The translations under genes were made by a program, and so were the position numbers. From NCBI RefSeq assembly GCF_007993755.1, contig NZ_CP042467.1, positions 4,426,001 to 4,490,000 of the forward strand: a stretch of DNA of 64,000 nt, written 5' to 3'. This DNA comes from Microvenator marinus. Lineage in GTDB: Bacteria > Myxococcota_A > Bradymonadia > Bradymonadales > Bradymonadaceae. Below the pieces are notes generated by a model. It did not search any database. It worked only from the letters and a program-made list of their open reading frames with translations, and was not told the DNA's origin. Below are positions 44,144-52,388 of the stretch, in pieces (the stretch's first letter is position 1; each line of letters starts with the position of its first letter).

Positions 44144-45163
44144 ATGGCTTTATTGATAGACCCAGCCCACGTCCAGAGAGCGAGAGCCTACGCACCATTC
44201 ACGGCGTTCGTGGGCGGGTTTGTATTCGATATTCTGACTTTGAGGGGGCCGCTCAACTGGCTCAATCTCGGCGCGCTTGGAGCCTATGCGCTGCTTGTCT
44301 CGGTGCTGCTTATCCTTCAGGCTCGCGGCGCGTTTGAAAAGTGGAGCAAATGGCTCTCGTACGCCACCCAGTTTGGTCTTGGCGCGCTCTTCAGCGCTAT
44401 GGTGGTGCTCTACTTCAAAAGTTCACACCAGCTCTTCTCGTTCCTCTTCGTGATGATTCTTTTCTGCGGCATGGTCGCGAACGAATTTCTTCACAAAGAC
44501 AAAAGACTGCGCGAAATCATCTGGGGAATTTATGCCGTTTCGTTGGCGATGCTCCTGAACTTCGTGATTCCCTACGCGCTAGATAGTGTGCGACCCGTCT
44601 ACTTTTACCTGAGTACGGCCATGGCGCTGGGATTGGTAGTTGTGGTGTGGCTGCTCGCGGGGCGCATCAAGCAGCTCTTGCGCGGGCCGCTGATATCCGT
44701 GGGGATCCTGGTGGGCGTATATGCGATTGGCCTGATCCCGCCGGTACCGCTAGTGATGAAGAATGGTCTGGTCTGCACGGATTTTATCAAGGCCGAGTAT
44801 TCATGCGCCCCAGACGCTCAAGGCTTTTCGCAAAAGCTGGGTGCGGCACCGGTCGTGACTAAAGACTCGGGAGACGCCGTTTACGTGCTCACCGCCGTGG
44901 CTGCTCCGAAAGGCGCGCATGCCGTGCTGGAACACCGGTGGTTTCAAGAGGTTGAAGGTTCGTGGCAGGCCCGTGACGTGATGACGTTTGAAATCAAGGG
45001 TGGGCGAAAGGACGGCTGGCGTTTCTGGAGCCGTAAACGCTACGCAAGACCCGGATACTGGAAGGTCGAAACGGCTCTGAAAGGTGGCAATGTGCTGGGC
45101 GTTCAGAAGATCAAGGTCGAGGAGCCTCGCGACGAGGCGAAAAAATCTCGCCAACTTCTCTAG
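44144..45163 (+). CDS. DUF2914-domain membrane protein
   Basis: The ATG at 44144 (after GAAAGG) is preferred to 44117. The 339-residue product has about eight hydrophobic helices in the first 220 residues and a C-terminal soluble domain. In that domain HRWFQEVEGSWQARDVMTFEIKGGRKDGWRFWSRKRYARPGYWKVET matches the DUF2914 signature (HxW...D...F.I.GGR..G.R.WS.K....G.W.V.V). The domain's function is unknown; it presumably lies on the outer side of the inner membrane. Its stop overlaps the convergent dipeptidase gene by four bases inside the palindrome TCTCTAGAGA. Confidence 0.8.
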   Translation: MALLIDPAHVQRARAYAPFTAFVGGFVFDILTLRGPLNWLNLGALGAYALLVSVLLILQARGAFEKWSKWLSYATQFGLGALFSAMVVLYFKSSHQLFSFLFVMILFCGMVANEFLHKDKRLREIIWGIYAVSLAMLLNFVIPYALDSVRPVYFYLSTAMALGLVVVVWLLAGRIKQLLRGPLISVGILVGVYAIGLIPPVPLVMKNGLVCTDFIKAEYSCAPDAQGFSQKLGAAPVVTKDSGDAVYVLTAVAAPKGAHAVLEHRWFQEVEGSWQARDVMTFEIKGGRKDGWRFWSRKRYARPGYWKVETALKGGNVLGVQKIKVEEPRDEAKKSRQLL

Positions 45164-46128
45164 AGACCGCGTTCTCCGCTCAGGAGTTCGAGAGCGTTCT
45201 CTCCCATGATGCGCTTGATGGTGTCTTCCGAGTGACCTCGTGCGCGAAGACCTCTTTCGATAAGGTTGATATCGCGGCAATCCCGCATATCGCTCGGGAT
45301 CGGGATCCAACCATCGTAGTCAGAACCGATGGCCACGTGTCGGTCGCCCGCCACTTTGAGCGCGTATTCGATATGGTCGAGCACGCAATTTGAGTCCACT
45401 CGAACTTTACCAGTCAGAAATTTCGGGGCGAACATGATGCCGATGACACCGTCTGTAGCCACGATACCGTCGATTTCCTCGTCGGTGATGTTGCGCGCGT
45501 GCGGATAGGCTCCTTTGATGCCGGTATGCGTGCAGAAGAGCGGCCTTTTGGATATGCGGCAGACATCCAGAACACCTGGGGTGTTGAGGTGCGCCACGTC
45601 CACTGTGATATCCGACTCCTGGAGTGCCTCCACTAGATCACGTCCAAAATCGGTGATGCCGTCGACTTCGTTGGCACCGCGTCCCATCGAGGGCGTCGCC
45701 GCTTCGTTCTTGGAGAAATGCGTGAGCGTCAGGTAAGCGACACTTCGCTCTTTAAGCGTATGTACGCGGTCAAGCCGCTTGTTCAGCATGTGCGCGCCTT
45801 CGACGCCTGGGGCTAGAGCGAGTTTGCCTTCGGCAAGGGCCAGGCGCCATTCTGAGCGATTTCGGATGCGCCAAACTCTAGGGTCTGCCGCCAAGTCATA
45901 GTCGAGGTAGTCGATCTGCTTGTTCATTTCGAGAAAACCACTCTCGGATTCCCACGGGTAATAGTGAATGCCGAGACATGCCCCAGAATACTTGGCTTCA
46001 AGCATGCGTGGGATGTCAGCGTGCCAGATGAGGGGCTGCCCCTTGATTCCCGGTCGATGTTGTCTGAGCGCGTCGTAGGAAAAAAGGCGTTGCTGAATGA
46101 TAAAGTCAACGTGCAGGTCGATAATCAT
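45160..46128 (-). CDS. Membrane-dipeptidase family (M19) zinc hydrolase
   Basis: The 322-residue protein starts with the metal motif DLHVD (H6, D8), followed by GVEGAHML (bridging Glu, about residue 109), THF, VDVAHLN, THTGIKG, and IGSDYDGW near the end, in the order of the renal dipeptidase family. These enzymes hydrolyse dipeptides, including D-amino-acid-containing ones from peptidoglycan. No signal peptide is visible, so it may act in the cytoplasm, as some bacterial M19 members do. Its start overlaps the end of the upstream lipoprotein gene (ATGA, 46125-46128). Confidence 0.9.
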   Translation of the reverse strand: MIIDLHVDFIIQQRLFSYDALRQHRPGIKGQPLIWHADIPRMLEAKYSGACLGIHYYPWESESGFLEMNKQIDYLDYDLAADPRVWRIRNRSEWRLALAEGKLALAPGVEGAHMLNKRLDRVHTLKERSVAYLTLTHFSKNEAATPSMGRGANEVDGITDFGRDLVEALQESDITVDVAHLNTPGVLDVCRISKRPLFCTHTGIKGAYPHARNITDEEIDGIVATDGVIGIMFAPKFLTGKVRVDSNCVLDHIEYALKVAGDRHVAIGSDYDGWIPIPSDMRDCRDINLIERGLRARGHSEDTIKRIMGENALELLSGERGL

Positions 46129-47015
46129 GGGTCATCATCAGGGAAAAAGAAACCCGGCGCCGCGGTGACGTCTAAGGTGATGGAGAGCTCCTCGCACTCG
46201 CCTTCGGCGTTCGGTGCGAGGTCGGCGAGTCGAAAGAGTGAGGTGGAGATTAGTCGTAGGACGTCGGCCGACGCGTCGATTTGGGAGATGCTTTCTGCAA
46301 ACTCGGGAATCACGATCGCGCCCGCGATGATCCCTTCAAAACGCCCGGACTCGGTAAAAGACCCCGCGATTGTGGCGTTCCGGATTTGGACGAAAACCTC
46401 AAAATTGTCCACCACGAGCGGAAGCTCAAGATCGAACGGTCCCGCCACGAGTTTCCCTTCTTCAATTCGGGCGCCTTCGATCAGCGTGGGGGCAATGTTA
46501 GGGTCGCGTTCATAAGTCTGACTTTCTTCCAGAAGTCCGTTGGCTCCGATGGACGGTTGGCCAGTCGCTCTGCCGACTTGAACTTCCACACACGCGTCGT
46601 CTTCCAGGCTGTCGAGCTTCGAGACCTCGAGCGAGAGCAGGAGCCCGCCCGAGTTGATGGTGCGCTGAATCACGGCGAGTACCGAGTCTGCGCCGGCCAC
46701 AGCATCGAGCGCTGGAACGAGGCGCGCAAACTGATTGTCGACCCCGGGCTCGCCTGTGGGCGAGACGAAATCCTCTTGCCCGCAGGTTTCTTCGTCGCCT
46801 CGGTCGGAGAGGCGTCCGTCGATATTAAGACCGTTGGAGACTTCTCCTTCGTGACCCACAAAGGAAACCTGGTCTACGACTAAAGTCTTGGCCTCGAGCG
46901 CCCCTCCGCAAGGGTCTGTGACCTCGGAGGGCTCCTGAGGAAATGTGGACGTGGTATCTACACAACCAAAGCCAAACACGGCCAGCATGACAAGCTTAAG
47001 TACTGATTCCTTCAT
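46125..47015 (-). CDS. Lipoprotein of unknown function
   Basis: The 296-residue product begins with a signal peptide and lipobox FGFGC (Cys 18). The mature part is acidic, Gly/Leu-rich and appears mostly beta. One motif, VSNGLNIDGRLSDRGDEETCGQEDFVSPTGEPGVDNQFARL, with two cysteines and a repeated 'DG...D' pattern (about residues 58-95), could form a calcium-type turn. I do not recognise the family. The ATGA overlap puts it in an operon with the dipeptidase, upstream of it. Confidence 0.7.
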   Translation of the reverse strand: MKESVLKLVMLAVFGFGCVDTTSTFPQEPSEVTDPCGGALEAKTLVVDQVSFVGHEGEVSNGLNIDGRLSDRGDEETCGQEDFVSPTGEPGVDNQFARLVPALDAVAGADSVLAVIQRTINSGGLLLSLEVSKLDSLEDDACVEVQVGRATGQPSIGANGLLEESQTYERDPNIAPTLIEGARIEEGKLVAGPFDLELPLVVDNFEVFVQIRNATIAGSFTESGRFEGIIAGAIVIPEFAESISQIDASADVLRLISTSLFRLADLAPNAEGECEELSITLDVTAAPGFFFPDDDP

Positions 47016-47107
47016 GCCTTCTGTTTTACAAGGAGAACCATCGCTTGCCTAGCGGGATTGAAGGCGTTAAAAGAGCGTTCTTTCGTAAACCCCCCGAAGG
47101 ACTCGGC

Positions 47108-48613
47108 ATGTACGCCTCCTCTCGCTTTAGTAAGAACCGCTACGCCCAGTGCGCCGCGTGGATTGTTGCTCTGTTCAGTGTTTTTGTGATTTTCACAGGA
47201 TATTTGATTTCTCCCAATGACGTGAGCGCTCAGAACGAGACCGAGGCTCCAGTTGAGGCCAAGGTAGACGCACCGGCGGCCGATACTGACAACGCCAAGG
47301 TAGCTCCAGAAGCCAAGGCTGACGCGCAGCCGATCCTCAAGCGAAAGATTGGAGAGGGTGAAAAGTCTTCAGTCCTGGAGCGGGCGATTAGCTTTCTTGG
47401 CCTGGCGTTCTTCATCTTTATCGCGTGGTTGATGTCGACGAACCGAAAGGCCATCAGTTGGAAATTGGTTGGATGGGGTGTGGGGCTGCAGATTACTTTT
47501 GCTCTGGCAATCTTTTTCGTTCCTGGAGGGGAGTGGGCGTTTGAACAGGCGACAAGAGGCGTGAATGCTCTACTTGGTTTCACCAACGTGGGGTCCGACT
47601 TCATCTTCAAGAGTTTTGTGACCAATCAATGGGAGCCCGCTCTTGTGAACTTCGGGTTTGCTGTTTTGCCGACCATCATCTTCTTCTCGTCTTTGATGAC
47701 GATCCTCTACCATATCGGCGTGATGCATAAGATCGTGGCTGGGTTTGCGTGGGTCATGGAGAAGGTCATGGGCACTTCGGGAGCTGAGAGCCTCAGTGCG
47801 GCGGCAAATATCTTTGTGGGGCAGACCGAGGCGCCACTTGTGGTCAAGCCATACGTGGACGACATGACCGTGTCTGAATTGATGACCGTCATGACTGGCG
47901 GATTCGCAACGGTGGCTGGCGGCGTGATGGCGATTTATGTGGGCATGTTGCAGTCTTCGTTTCCGAACATTGCGGGTCACCTGATCGCGGCGAGTGTGAT
48001 GAGTGCCCCAGCGGCGTTGGTGATCGGGAAGATTATGATTCCTGAGACTGAGACCCCAAAAACGATGGGTGGCGTCAAAATGACCTTGGAAAAAGAGGAC
48101 GTGAACGTGCTCGATGCCGCTAGCCGTGGGGCTGCCGAAGGTCTGAAACTCGCGCTCAACGTGGGCGCTATGTTGTTGGCGTTCATCGCGTTGGTAGCCA
48201 TGGTCAACGGCATCATCGCACTTCCTCAGGGCGAAGATCCGCTCACTCTACAGGTGCTCCTCGGCTACCTCTTCAGCCCGATCGCGTGGATCATGGGTGT
48301 GCCCTGGGTCGACGCGGTTCACGTAGGCAAATTGTTGGGAATCAAAATGGTTCTCAACGAACTTGTAGGCTACGCCGAGCTTCAGATGATGCTCAATGAT
48401 CCAAATATCGTGCTCAAGGATCGCTCCGTGATTATCGCGACCTACGCGTTGTGTGGCTTTGCTAACTTCGGGTCCATCGGCATTCAGCTCGGTGGTATTG
48501 GTGGTATTGCGCCGAGCCGAAAGCATGACCTCGCGAAGATCGCATTTAAGGCCATGATCGGTGGTACGATTGCGGCGTGTATGACGGCGACAATCGCCGG
48601 GATCTTGAACTAA
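47108..48613 (+). CDS. nupC: NupC/CNT-family concentrative nucleoside transporter
   Basis: GAAGGA upstream supports the ATG at 47108 (501 residues); the TTG at 47045 would add 21. The N-terminal part has an extra signal-like helix and an acidic Ala/Glu-rich linker (about residues 20-95) before the transport core; typical bacterial NupC lacks this. The core has the CNT motifs GQTEAPLVVKPY, LNELVGYAEL and RSVIIATYALCGFANFGSIGIQ with Gly-rich repeats at the end. It should import nucleosides with a cation. It heads an operon with a membrane-anchored unknown, punA and cdd, that is, nucleoside uptake and salvage. Confidence 0.93.
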   Translation: MYASSRFSKNRYAQCAAWIVALFSVFVIFTGYLISPNDVSAQNETEAPVEAKVDAPAADTDNAKVAPEAKADAQPILKRKIGEGEKSSVLERAISFLGLAFFIFIAWLMSTNRKAISWKLVGWGVGLQITFALAIFFVPGGEWAFEQATRGVNALLGFTNVGSDFIFKSFVTNQWEPALVNFGFAVLPTIIFFSSLMTILYHIGVMHKIVAGFAWVMEKVMGTSGAESLSAAANIFVGQTEAPLVVKPYVDDMTVSELMTVMTGGFATVAGGVMAIYVGMLQSSFPNIAGHLIAASVMSAPAALVIGKIMIPETETPKTMGGVKMTLEKEDVNVLDAASRGAAEGLKLALNVGAMLLAFIALVAMVNGIIALPQGEDPLTLQVLLGYLFSPIAWIMGVPWVDAVHVGKLLGIKMVLNELVGYAELQMMLNDPNIVLKDRSVIIATYALCGFANFGSIGIQLGGIGGIAPSRKHDLAKIAFKAMIGGTIAACMTATIAGILN

Positions 48614-48635
48614 ACCCCTAGAGGCCGACACATTT

Positions 48636-49505
48636 ATGTCTAGTAAAGGCTCGATTCTAAAAACACTGGCCGGATGCGGATGCGTGCTCCTTTTGATCGG
48701 GATGCTACTCGGTGGAGCCGGTCTTTACGCTGCGTGGGTTGGTGTTCAGAAGTTGAGCGCGGTGGCCGCTGAGAAGTCCAAGTCCTTCGACCCTGAGAGA
48801 CTCAAAGATCTACGTGACCTACTGCCCGAAGGCGTGGAGATGCCCGAAGTGGACCAGAAGCGAATTGTGCAAGCCCTTGGGCGACCGCTCGACGCCGAAG
48901 ACGTAGACAGATTTCTCGCCGCAAATAAGTGGTTCTATGACCAACCCGAGAATTCCGAGGCATCTAAGGCGCTCGAGGAAGCATCGCAGGGTACTGGGCT
49001 TGATGTGTTCACCAACGGCCGTGATGCCATGGAGAAGCACACCAAGCTCATCGGGTTGCTGACTCGGTTCAACACGTACATTTCCGAGAACGATGGATAC
49101 GTAAAACAGATCGATGGTGCGATTCGCTGCGCGGGTGTTGCTGCGGCTGCGGACGCGTATAGTAGGGTCAAGGGCGGGGAGCCTTGGGAGGCGAAGAGCG
49201 CCGCCGAACTCAAGACCCTGGCGTCAAAGACTGACACGGATGTGGAGCTCGACCCACTCGCCAAGCAAATGGGACTTGCTCCAACGGATCTTGAATGGGC
49301 TCGGCCTGGGCTTGTAGCACTATCCAAGATGCCGAACGAATCGTTTGAGACGTGGGAAAAATTGCCAGTCGCAAAACGAAAAGAGTTAATCGAAACGTAT
49401 AGAAAACAAGGGTCGGCGGTCCTGGCCACCCAATTGAACCCGGTGCTTCAAACCGGCGGACTCCTCGAGATTTTGGCTCAGGGGTTCAAGAATTCTGGAG
49501 GATGA
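48636..49505 (+). CDS. Hypothetical membrane-anchored protein in the nucleoside operon
   Basis: The 289-residue product has one transmembrane segment near the start (CGCVLLLIGMLLGGAGLYAAWVGV, about residues 14-36) and a soluble remainder of mostly helices, with no signal-type cleavage site. Cys14 and Cys16 flank the membrane helix. It lies 22 bases after nupC and is directly followed by punA (its TGA is adjacent to the GTG of punA), so it is embedded in a purine/pyrimidine salvage operon. It may assist the transporter, but no family is recognised. Confidence 0.7.
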   Translation: MSSKGSILKTLAGCGCVLLLIGMLLGGAGLYAAWVGVQKLSAVAAEKSKSFDPERLKDLRDLLPEGVEMPEVDQKRIVQALGRPLDAEDVDRFLAANKWFYDQPENSEASKALEEASQGTGLDVFTNGRDAMEKHTKLIGLLTRFNTYISENDGYVKQIDGAIRCAGVAAAADAYSRVKGGEPWEAKSAAELKTLASKTDTDVELDPLAKQMGLAPTDLEWARPGLVALSKMPNESFETWEKLPVAKRKELIETYRKQGSAVLATQLNPVLQTGGLLEILAQGFKNSGG

Positions 49506-50333
49506 GTGACGTACTACGATGAAGTGAAATTGGCCGCAGATTGGCTAAAAGAGCGCGTGGGCAAGGTGCCTAGCGCCGCAATGGTGTTGGGCAGCGGGCT
49601 CGGGGCGATGGCCGAAGAACTGTCCGACTCGATGACCTTTGAATACTCGGAGATTCCGAACTTTCCGGTCTCAAAAGTCGAAGGACACGCTGGTCGTTTG
49701 GTGGTGGGCGAGTTGGCTGGAAAGACCGTAGCTGTGATGCAAGGTCGAGTACACTACTACGAAGGCTGGAGTGCTGAAGAGCTCACGCTCCCAATGCGCG
49801 CCTTTGGTCTATGGGGAATCGACAAAGTCATCATCACGAATGCTGCAGGTGGCATCAATCCGGACTTCAAGGCCGGAGATCTAATGTTGATCACCGACCA
49901 TATCAACTACATGGGCTTCAATCCCTTGCGTGGAGACAATGACGACCGCTTCGGGCCGAGATTCCCGGATATGTCGCACGCCTATAATCCTGAGATGCAA
50001 GACTTGATCGTTCGGGCGGCTAGAGAGCTCAACGTGCCTTTGAAAGCCGGCGTATACGTTGCAGTTGCGGGTCCTTCGTACGAGACGCCGGCCGAGATTC
50101 GAATGTTCGGGAAAGTCGGTGCCGATGCTGTTGGTATGTCAACCGTGCCCGAGGCCATCGTGGCAAATCACATGGGGCTCAAGGTGGGCGGCATCAGCTG
50201 CATTTCAAACCTCGCGGCGGGAATCTCTCCTACTAAACTCGACCACGCCGAGGTTAAGGCCACGGCCGATTTGGTGAAGGAAGCTTTCGCTAGCCTCGTG
50301 CGCAAAACGGTCGAACTCATGGACGCTGAATGA
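49506..50333 (+). CDS. punA: Purine nucleoside phosphorylase (class II, trimeric type)
   Basis: Starts with GTG at 49506, right after the TGA of the previous gene, with GGAGGA (49497-49502). The 275-residue enzyme has the NP-II signature: MVLGSGLGAMAEEL, GHAGRLVVGELAGKTVAVMQGRVHYYEGW, ITNAAGGINPDFKAGDLMLITDHIN, the base-binding VAVAGPSYETPAEIRMF and MSTVPEAIVANHMG. It phosphorolyses guanosine/inosine-type nucleosides to base and ribose-1-phosphate. It is coupled to cdd by an ATGA overlap (50330-50333). Confidence 0.94.
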   Translation: MTYYDEVKLAADWLKERVGKVPSAAMVLGSGLGAMAEELSDSMTFEYSEIPNFPVSKVEGHAGRLVVGELAGKTVAVMQGRVHYYEGWSAEELTLPMRAFGLWGIDKVIITNAAGGINPDFKAGDLMLITDHINYMGFNPLRGDNDDRFGPRFPDMSHAYNPEMQDLIVRAARELNVPLKAGVYVAVAGPSYETPAEIRMFGKVGADAVGMSTVPEAIVANHMGLKVGGISCISNLAAGISPTKLDHAEVKATADLVKEAFASLVRKTVELMDAE

Positions 50334-50749
50334 AAGATTTTGAAGGAATCAAAGGCGAGGTTTGGACTCGTTTGGCCTCGGAAGCTATTGAGGCCCAGAA
50401 CAGGGCGTATGCCCCTTATAGCGACTTCGCGGTGGGAGCCGCATTGCTTCTCGATGACGGAAGTATTGTCCACGGATGCAATGTGGAGAATGCCACGTTC
50501 GGCGCCACGGTATGTGCGGAGAGAACCGCTGTGGGCTCGGCGGTCGCCCTTGGAAAACGCAAGTTTCTGGCAATCGCGGTTGTGACGCCAGCGGATTCAT
50601 GTGTGGCGCCGTGTGGCATCTGCCGACAAGTGCTCGCCGAGTTTTCTGAAAAATTGCCGATTCTGCTTTCAAACAATGCGGGCGAACACGAATTTGTGAC
50701 GATTGATGAGTTGTTGCCACACCGCTTCAGAAAGTCGGATTTCGTTTGA
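50330..50749 (+). CDS. cdd: Cytidine deaminase
   Basis: The 139-residue protein matches the short tetrameric cytidine deaminases. Zinc and proton-shuttle residues lie in the CAE and PCGIC motifs: CNVENATFGATVCAERTAVGSAVALG (zinc Cys and catalytic Glu) and VAPCGICRQVLAEF (two zinc Cys). It converts cytidine and deoxycytidine to uridine forms, complementing punA in nucleoside salvage. It is the last gene of the operon; a stem-loop repeat starts four bases after its stop. Confidence 0.94.
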   Translation: MKDFEGIKGEVWTRLASEAIEAQNRAYAPYSDFAVGAALLLDDGSIVHGCNVENATFGATVCAERTAVGSAVALGKRKFLAIAVVTPADSCVAPCGICRQVLAEFSEKLPILLSNNAGEHEFVTIDELLPHRFRKSDFV

Positions 50750-50752
50750 GTA

Positions 50753-50773
50753 CAAGCGGGCTCTGTCCGCTTG
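50753..50773. repeat. Intergenic stem-loop repeat, copy 4 (opposite orientation)
   Basis: Arms CAAGCGG and CCGCTTG pair perfectly (7 bp) around the loop GCTCTGT, the complement of the ACAGAGC loop in the other copies. It starts four bases after the cdd stop, so it could also end transcription. A worn further copy (core GGACAGTGCCCGC) lies at about 50779-50791. Confidence 0.8.
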
Positions 50774-50850
50774 GGATGGACAGTGCCCGCTCACGTTAGA
50801 ACCGAAGCCAACTAACGATCTGGTTGAAGGACCTGGAACTAGGAATCGCA

Positions 50851-50871
50851 TACGCGGACAGAGCCCGCGTA
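50851..50871. repeat. Intergenic stem-loop repeat, copy 5
   Basis: Arms TACGCGG and CCGCGTA around ACAGAGC. The 29 bases 50846-50874 are identical to 29875-29903. It lies between the convergent cdd and rtcB genes, 29 bases from the rtcB stop. Confidence 0.85.
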
Positions 50872-50899
50872 GACAGTGAGTCGCAAACGACAAGATGCA

Positions 50900-52297
50900 T
50901 CAATCCTCTGGCGGCTCTCCGGCGGGAGCCATCTTGACGATCTTGGGGCTGAACTTCGCGACGATGTCCACGAGGTCGGTCTGTGCGCGCATCACCTCGT
51001 CGATATCCTTGTAGACATCGGGTGCTTCGTCCACGCCGGCTGAGAGCAGTGTGATGTCTTTCTCAGCTAGACTCTTTTTAACCTTGGACCAATTGACTGT
51101 TTCCTTGGCCTTGGTGCGCGACATTACGCGCCCCGCACCGTGGGAAGCGGACTTTAAGGATTCAGCGGCACCGCGTCCACGCACCACATAGCCAGGCGTG
51201 GCCATGGAGCCAGGAATAATCCCGAGCACACCTTCATCGGCGGGCGTGGCTCCCTTTCTATGCACGTAGACTTCCTTGGAGTCATGGATCTCCTTCCAGG
51301 CAAAGTTATGGTGATTCTCTACATCAGCGAGCACCTTTGCGCCCAATGCCTTTGAGACCATGCGGTGGATCATCTCGTGGTTTGCCGCCGCATATCGCCC
51401 CATCAGGTTCATGGCTTCCCAGTATTCCTGGCCCGCCTCCGAGTCCATGTCCAGCCAGGCCAGATGTTGAAGTTCCTTTGGTAACTCTGGGTGGAGCTCG
51501 CGGGCGAGCTTCGAATAGTGACCGGCCACGGTGGCGCCCGCACCACGACTCCCTGAGTGCGAGAGAAGGGCTAGATAAGTGCCTGCCTCAAGCCCAAGGT
51601 CTGGTGAGTTGAGTTCGAGCGTTCCAAACTCTACGAAGTGGTTTCCAGAACCGCTTGTGCCGAGTTGTGCCCACGCTTTGTCCTTGAGGCGCTTCGTGAC
51701 CGGCCCTTCGGACCATGTGTCCTCTTCCAAGACCTCGTGGTCGCGCCTATCACGGCCCCGGAACTGCGCTCCCATTCCAAACCGTGTTTCGGACTCGATA
51801 GCCTTGATAAGCCTCTCCTTCTCGCCCTTGATGGCGTGCACGGGTGTGTCGAGCACCGTCAGCTTCATTCGACACGCGATATCCACCCCCACGGCGTATG
51901 GAATGATAGCGTTCTCGGTGGCGAGGACTCCGCCAATCGGGAGGCCGTAGCCTACGTGGGCGTCGGGCATCAGCGCCCCTTGCACCGCCACGGGTAGACG
52001 ACACGCGTTTTCGAGTTGGCGAATGGCGCTCTCGTCGAGGTCATCTCCATATTTCGCCCATGGCGCCGGAGTTTCGCGCTCCCTCCAGGTGGCAACGGGT
52101 GTATTGATGAGAAGCGTCGCCAATTCGCCAAACGTAGGGTCGGCGACAAACTCATGAGGTGCAATGGAGAGTGATCTCACAGTTCGTCTGACTTCTGCCG
52201 CCTTGGCTCCTCCGCGGCGTGCGTTGGTGACTGCGGCAATGGCAGCCTTGAGATGTTCTTTTGGGATCCCCAAGTTTATTAAATCGCGAGATTTCAT
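50900..52297 (-). CDS. rtcB: RtcB-family RNA ligase
   Basis: The 465-residue protein has the RtcB landmarks: ALMPDAHVGYGLPIGGVLATE, PYAVGVDIACRM (metal ligands D139, C142), GTSGSGNHF (N219, H220), SHSGSRG (H247), ENHHN (H330) and SHGAGRVMSR with the guanylated His386. RtcB joins 2',3'-cyclic-P (3'-P) and 5'-OH RNA ends with GTP and Mn(II), in tRNA splicing or in repair of cut RNA. All ligands are present. No archease or rtcA gene is adjacent. It gives the genome a second RNA-sealing route besides Hen1/Pnkp at 13-17 kb. Confidence 0.95.
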   Translation of the reverse strand: MKSRDLINLGIPKEHLKAAIAAVTNARRGGAKAAEVRRTVRSLSIAPHEFVADPTFGELATLLINTPVATWRERETPAPWAKYGDDLDESAIRQLENACRLPVAVQGALMPDAHVGYGLPIGGVLATENAIIPYAVGVDIACRMKLTVLDTPVHAIKGEKERLIKAIESETRFGMGAQFRGRDRRDHEVLEEDTWSEGPVTKRLKDKAWAQLGTSGSGNHFVEFGTLELNSPDLGLEAGTYLALLSHSGSRGAGATVAGHYSKLARELHPELPKELQHLAWLDMDSEAGQEYWEAMNLMGRYAAANHEMIHRMVSKALGAKVLADVENHHNFAWKEIHDSKEVYVHRKGATPADEGVLGIIPGSMATPGYVVRGRGAAESLKSASHGAGRVMSRTKAKETVNWSKVKKSLAEKDITLLSAGVDEAPDVYKDIDEVMRAQTDLVDIVAKFSPKIVKMAPAGEPPED

Positions 52298-52388
52298 AAT
52301 GTGCCCTTCTCTCGAGTTGTCGCGAAAACGTCACTTGTATTCGTTGCGGGTAATCTTGAGAATACCGCGACTTTTGCTCGAGTAGTTC

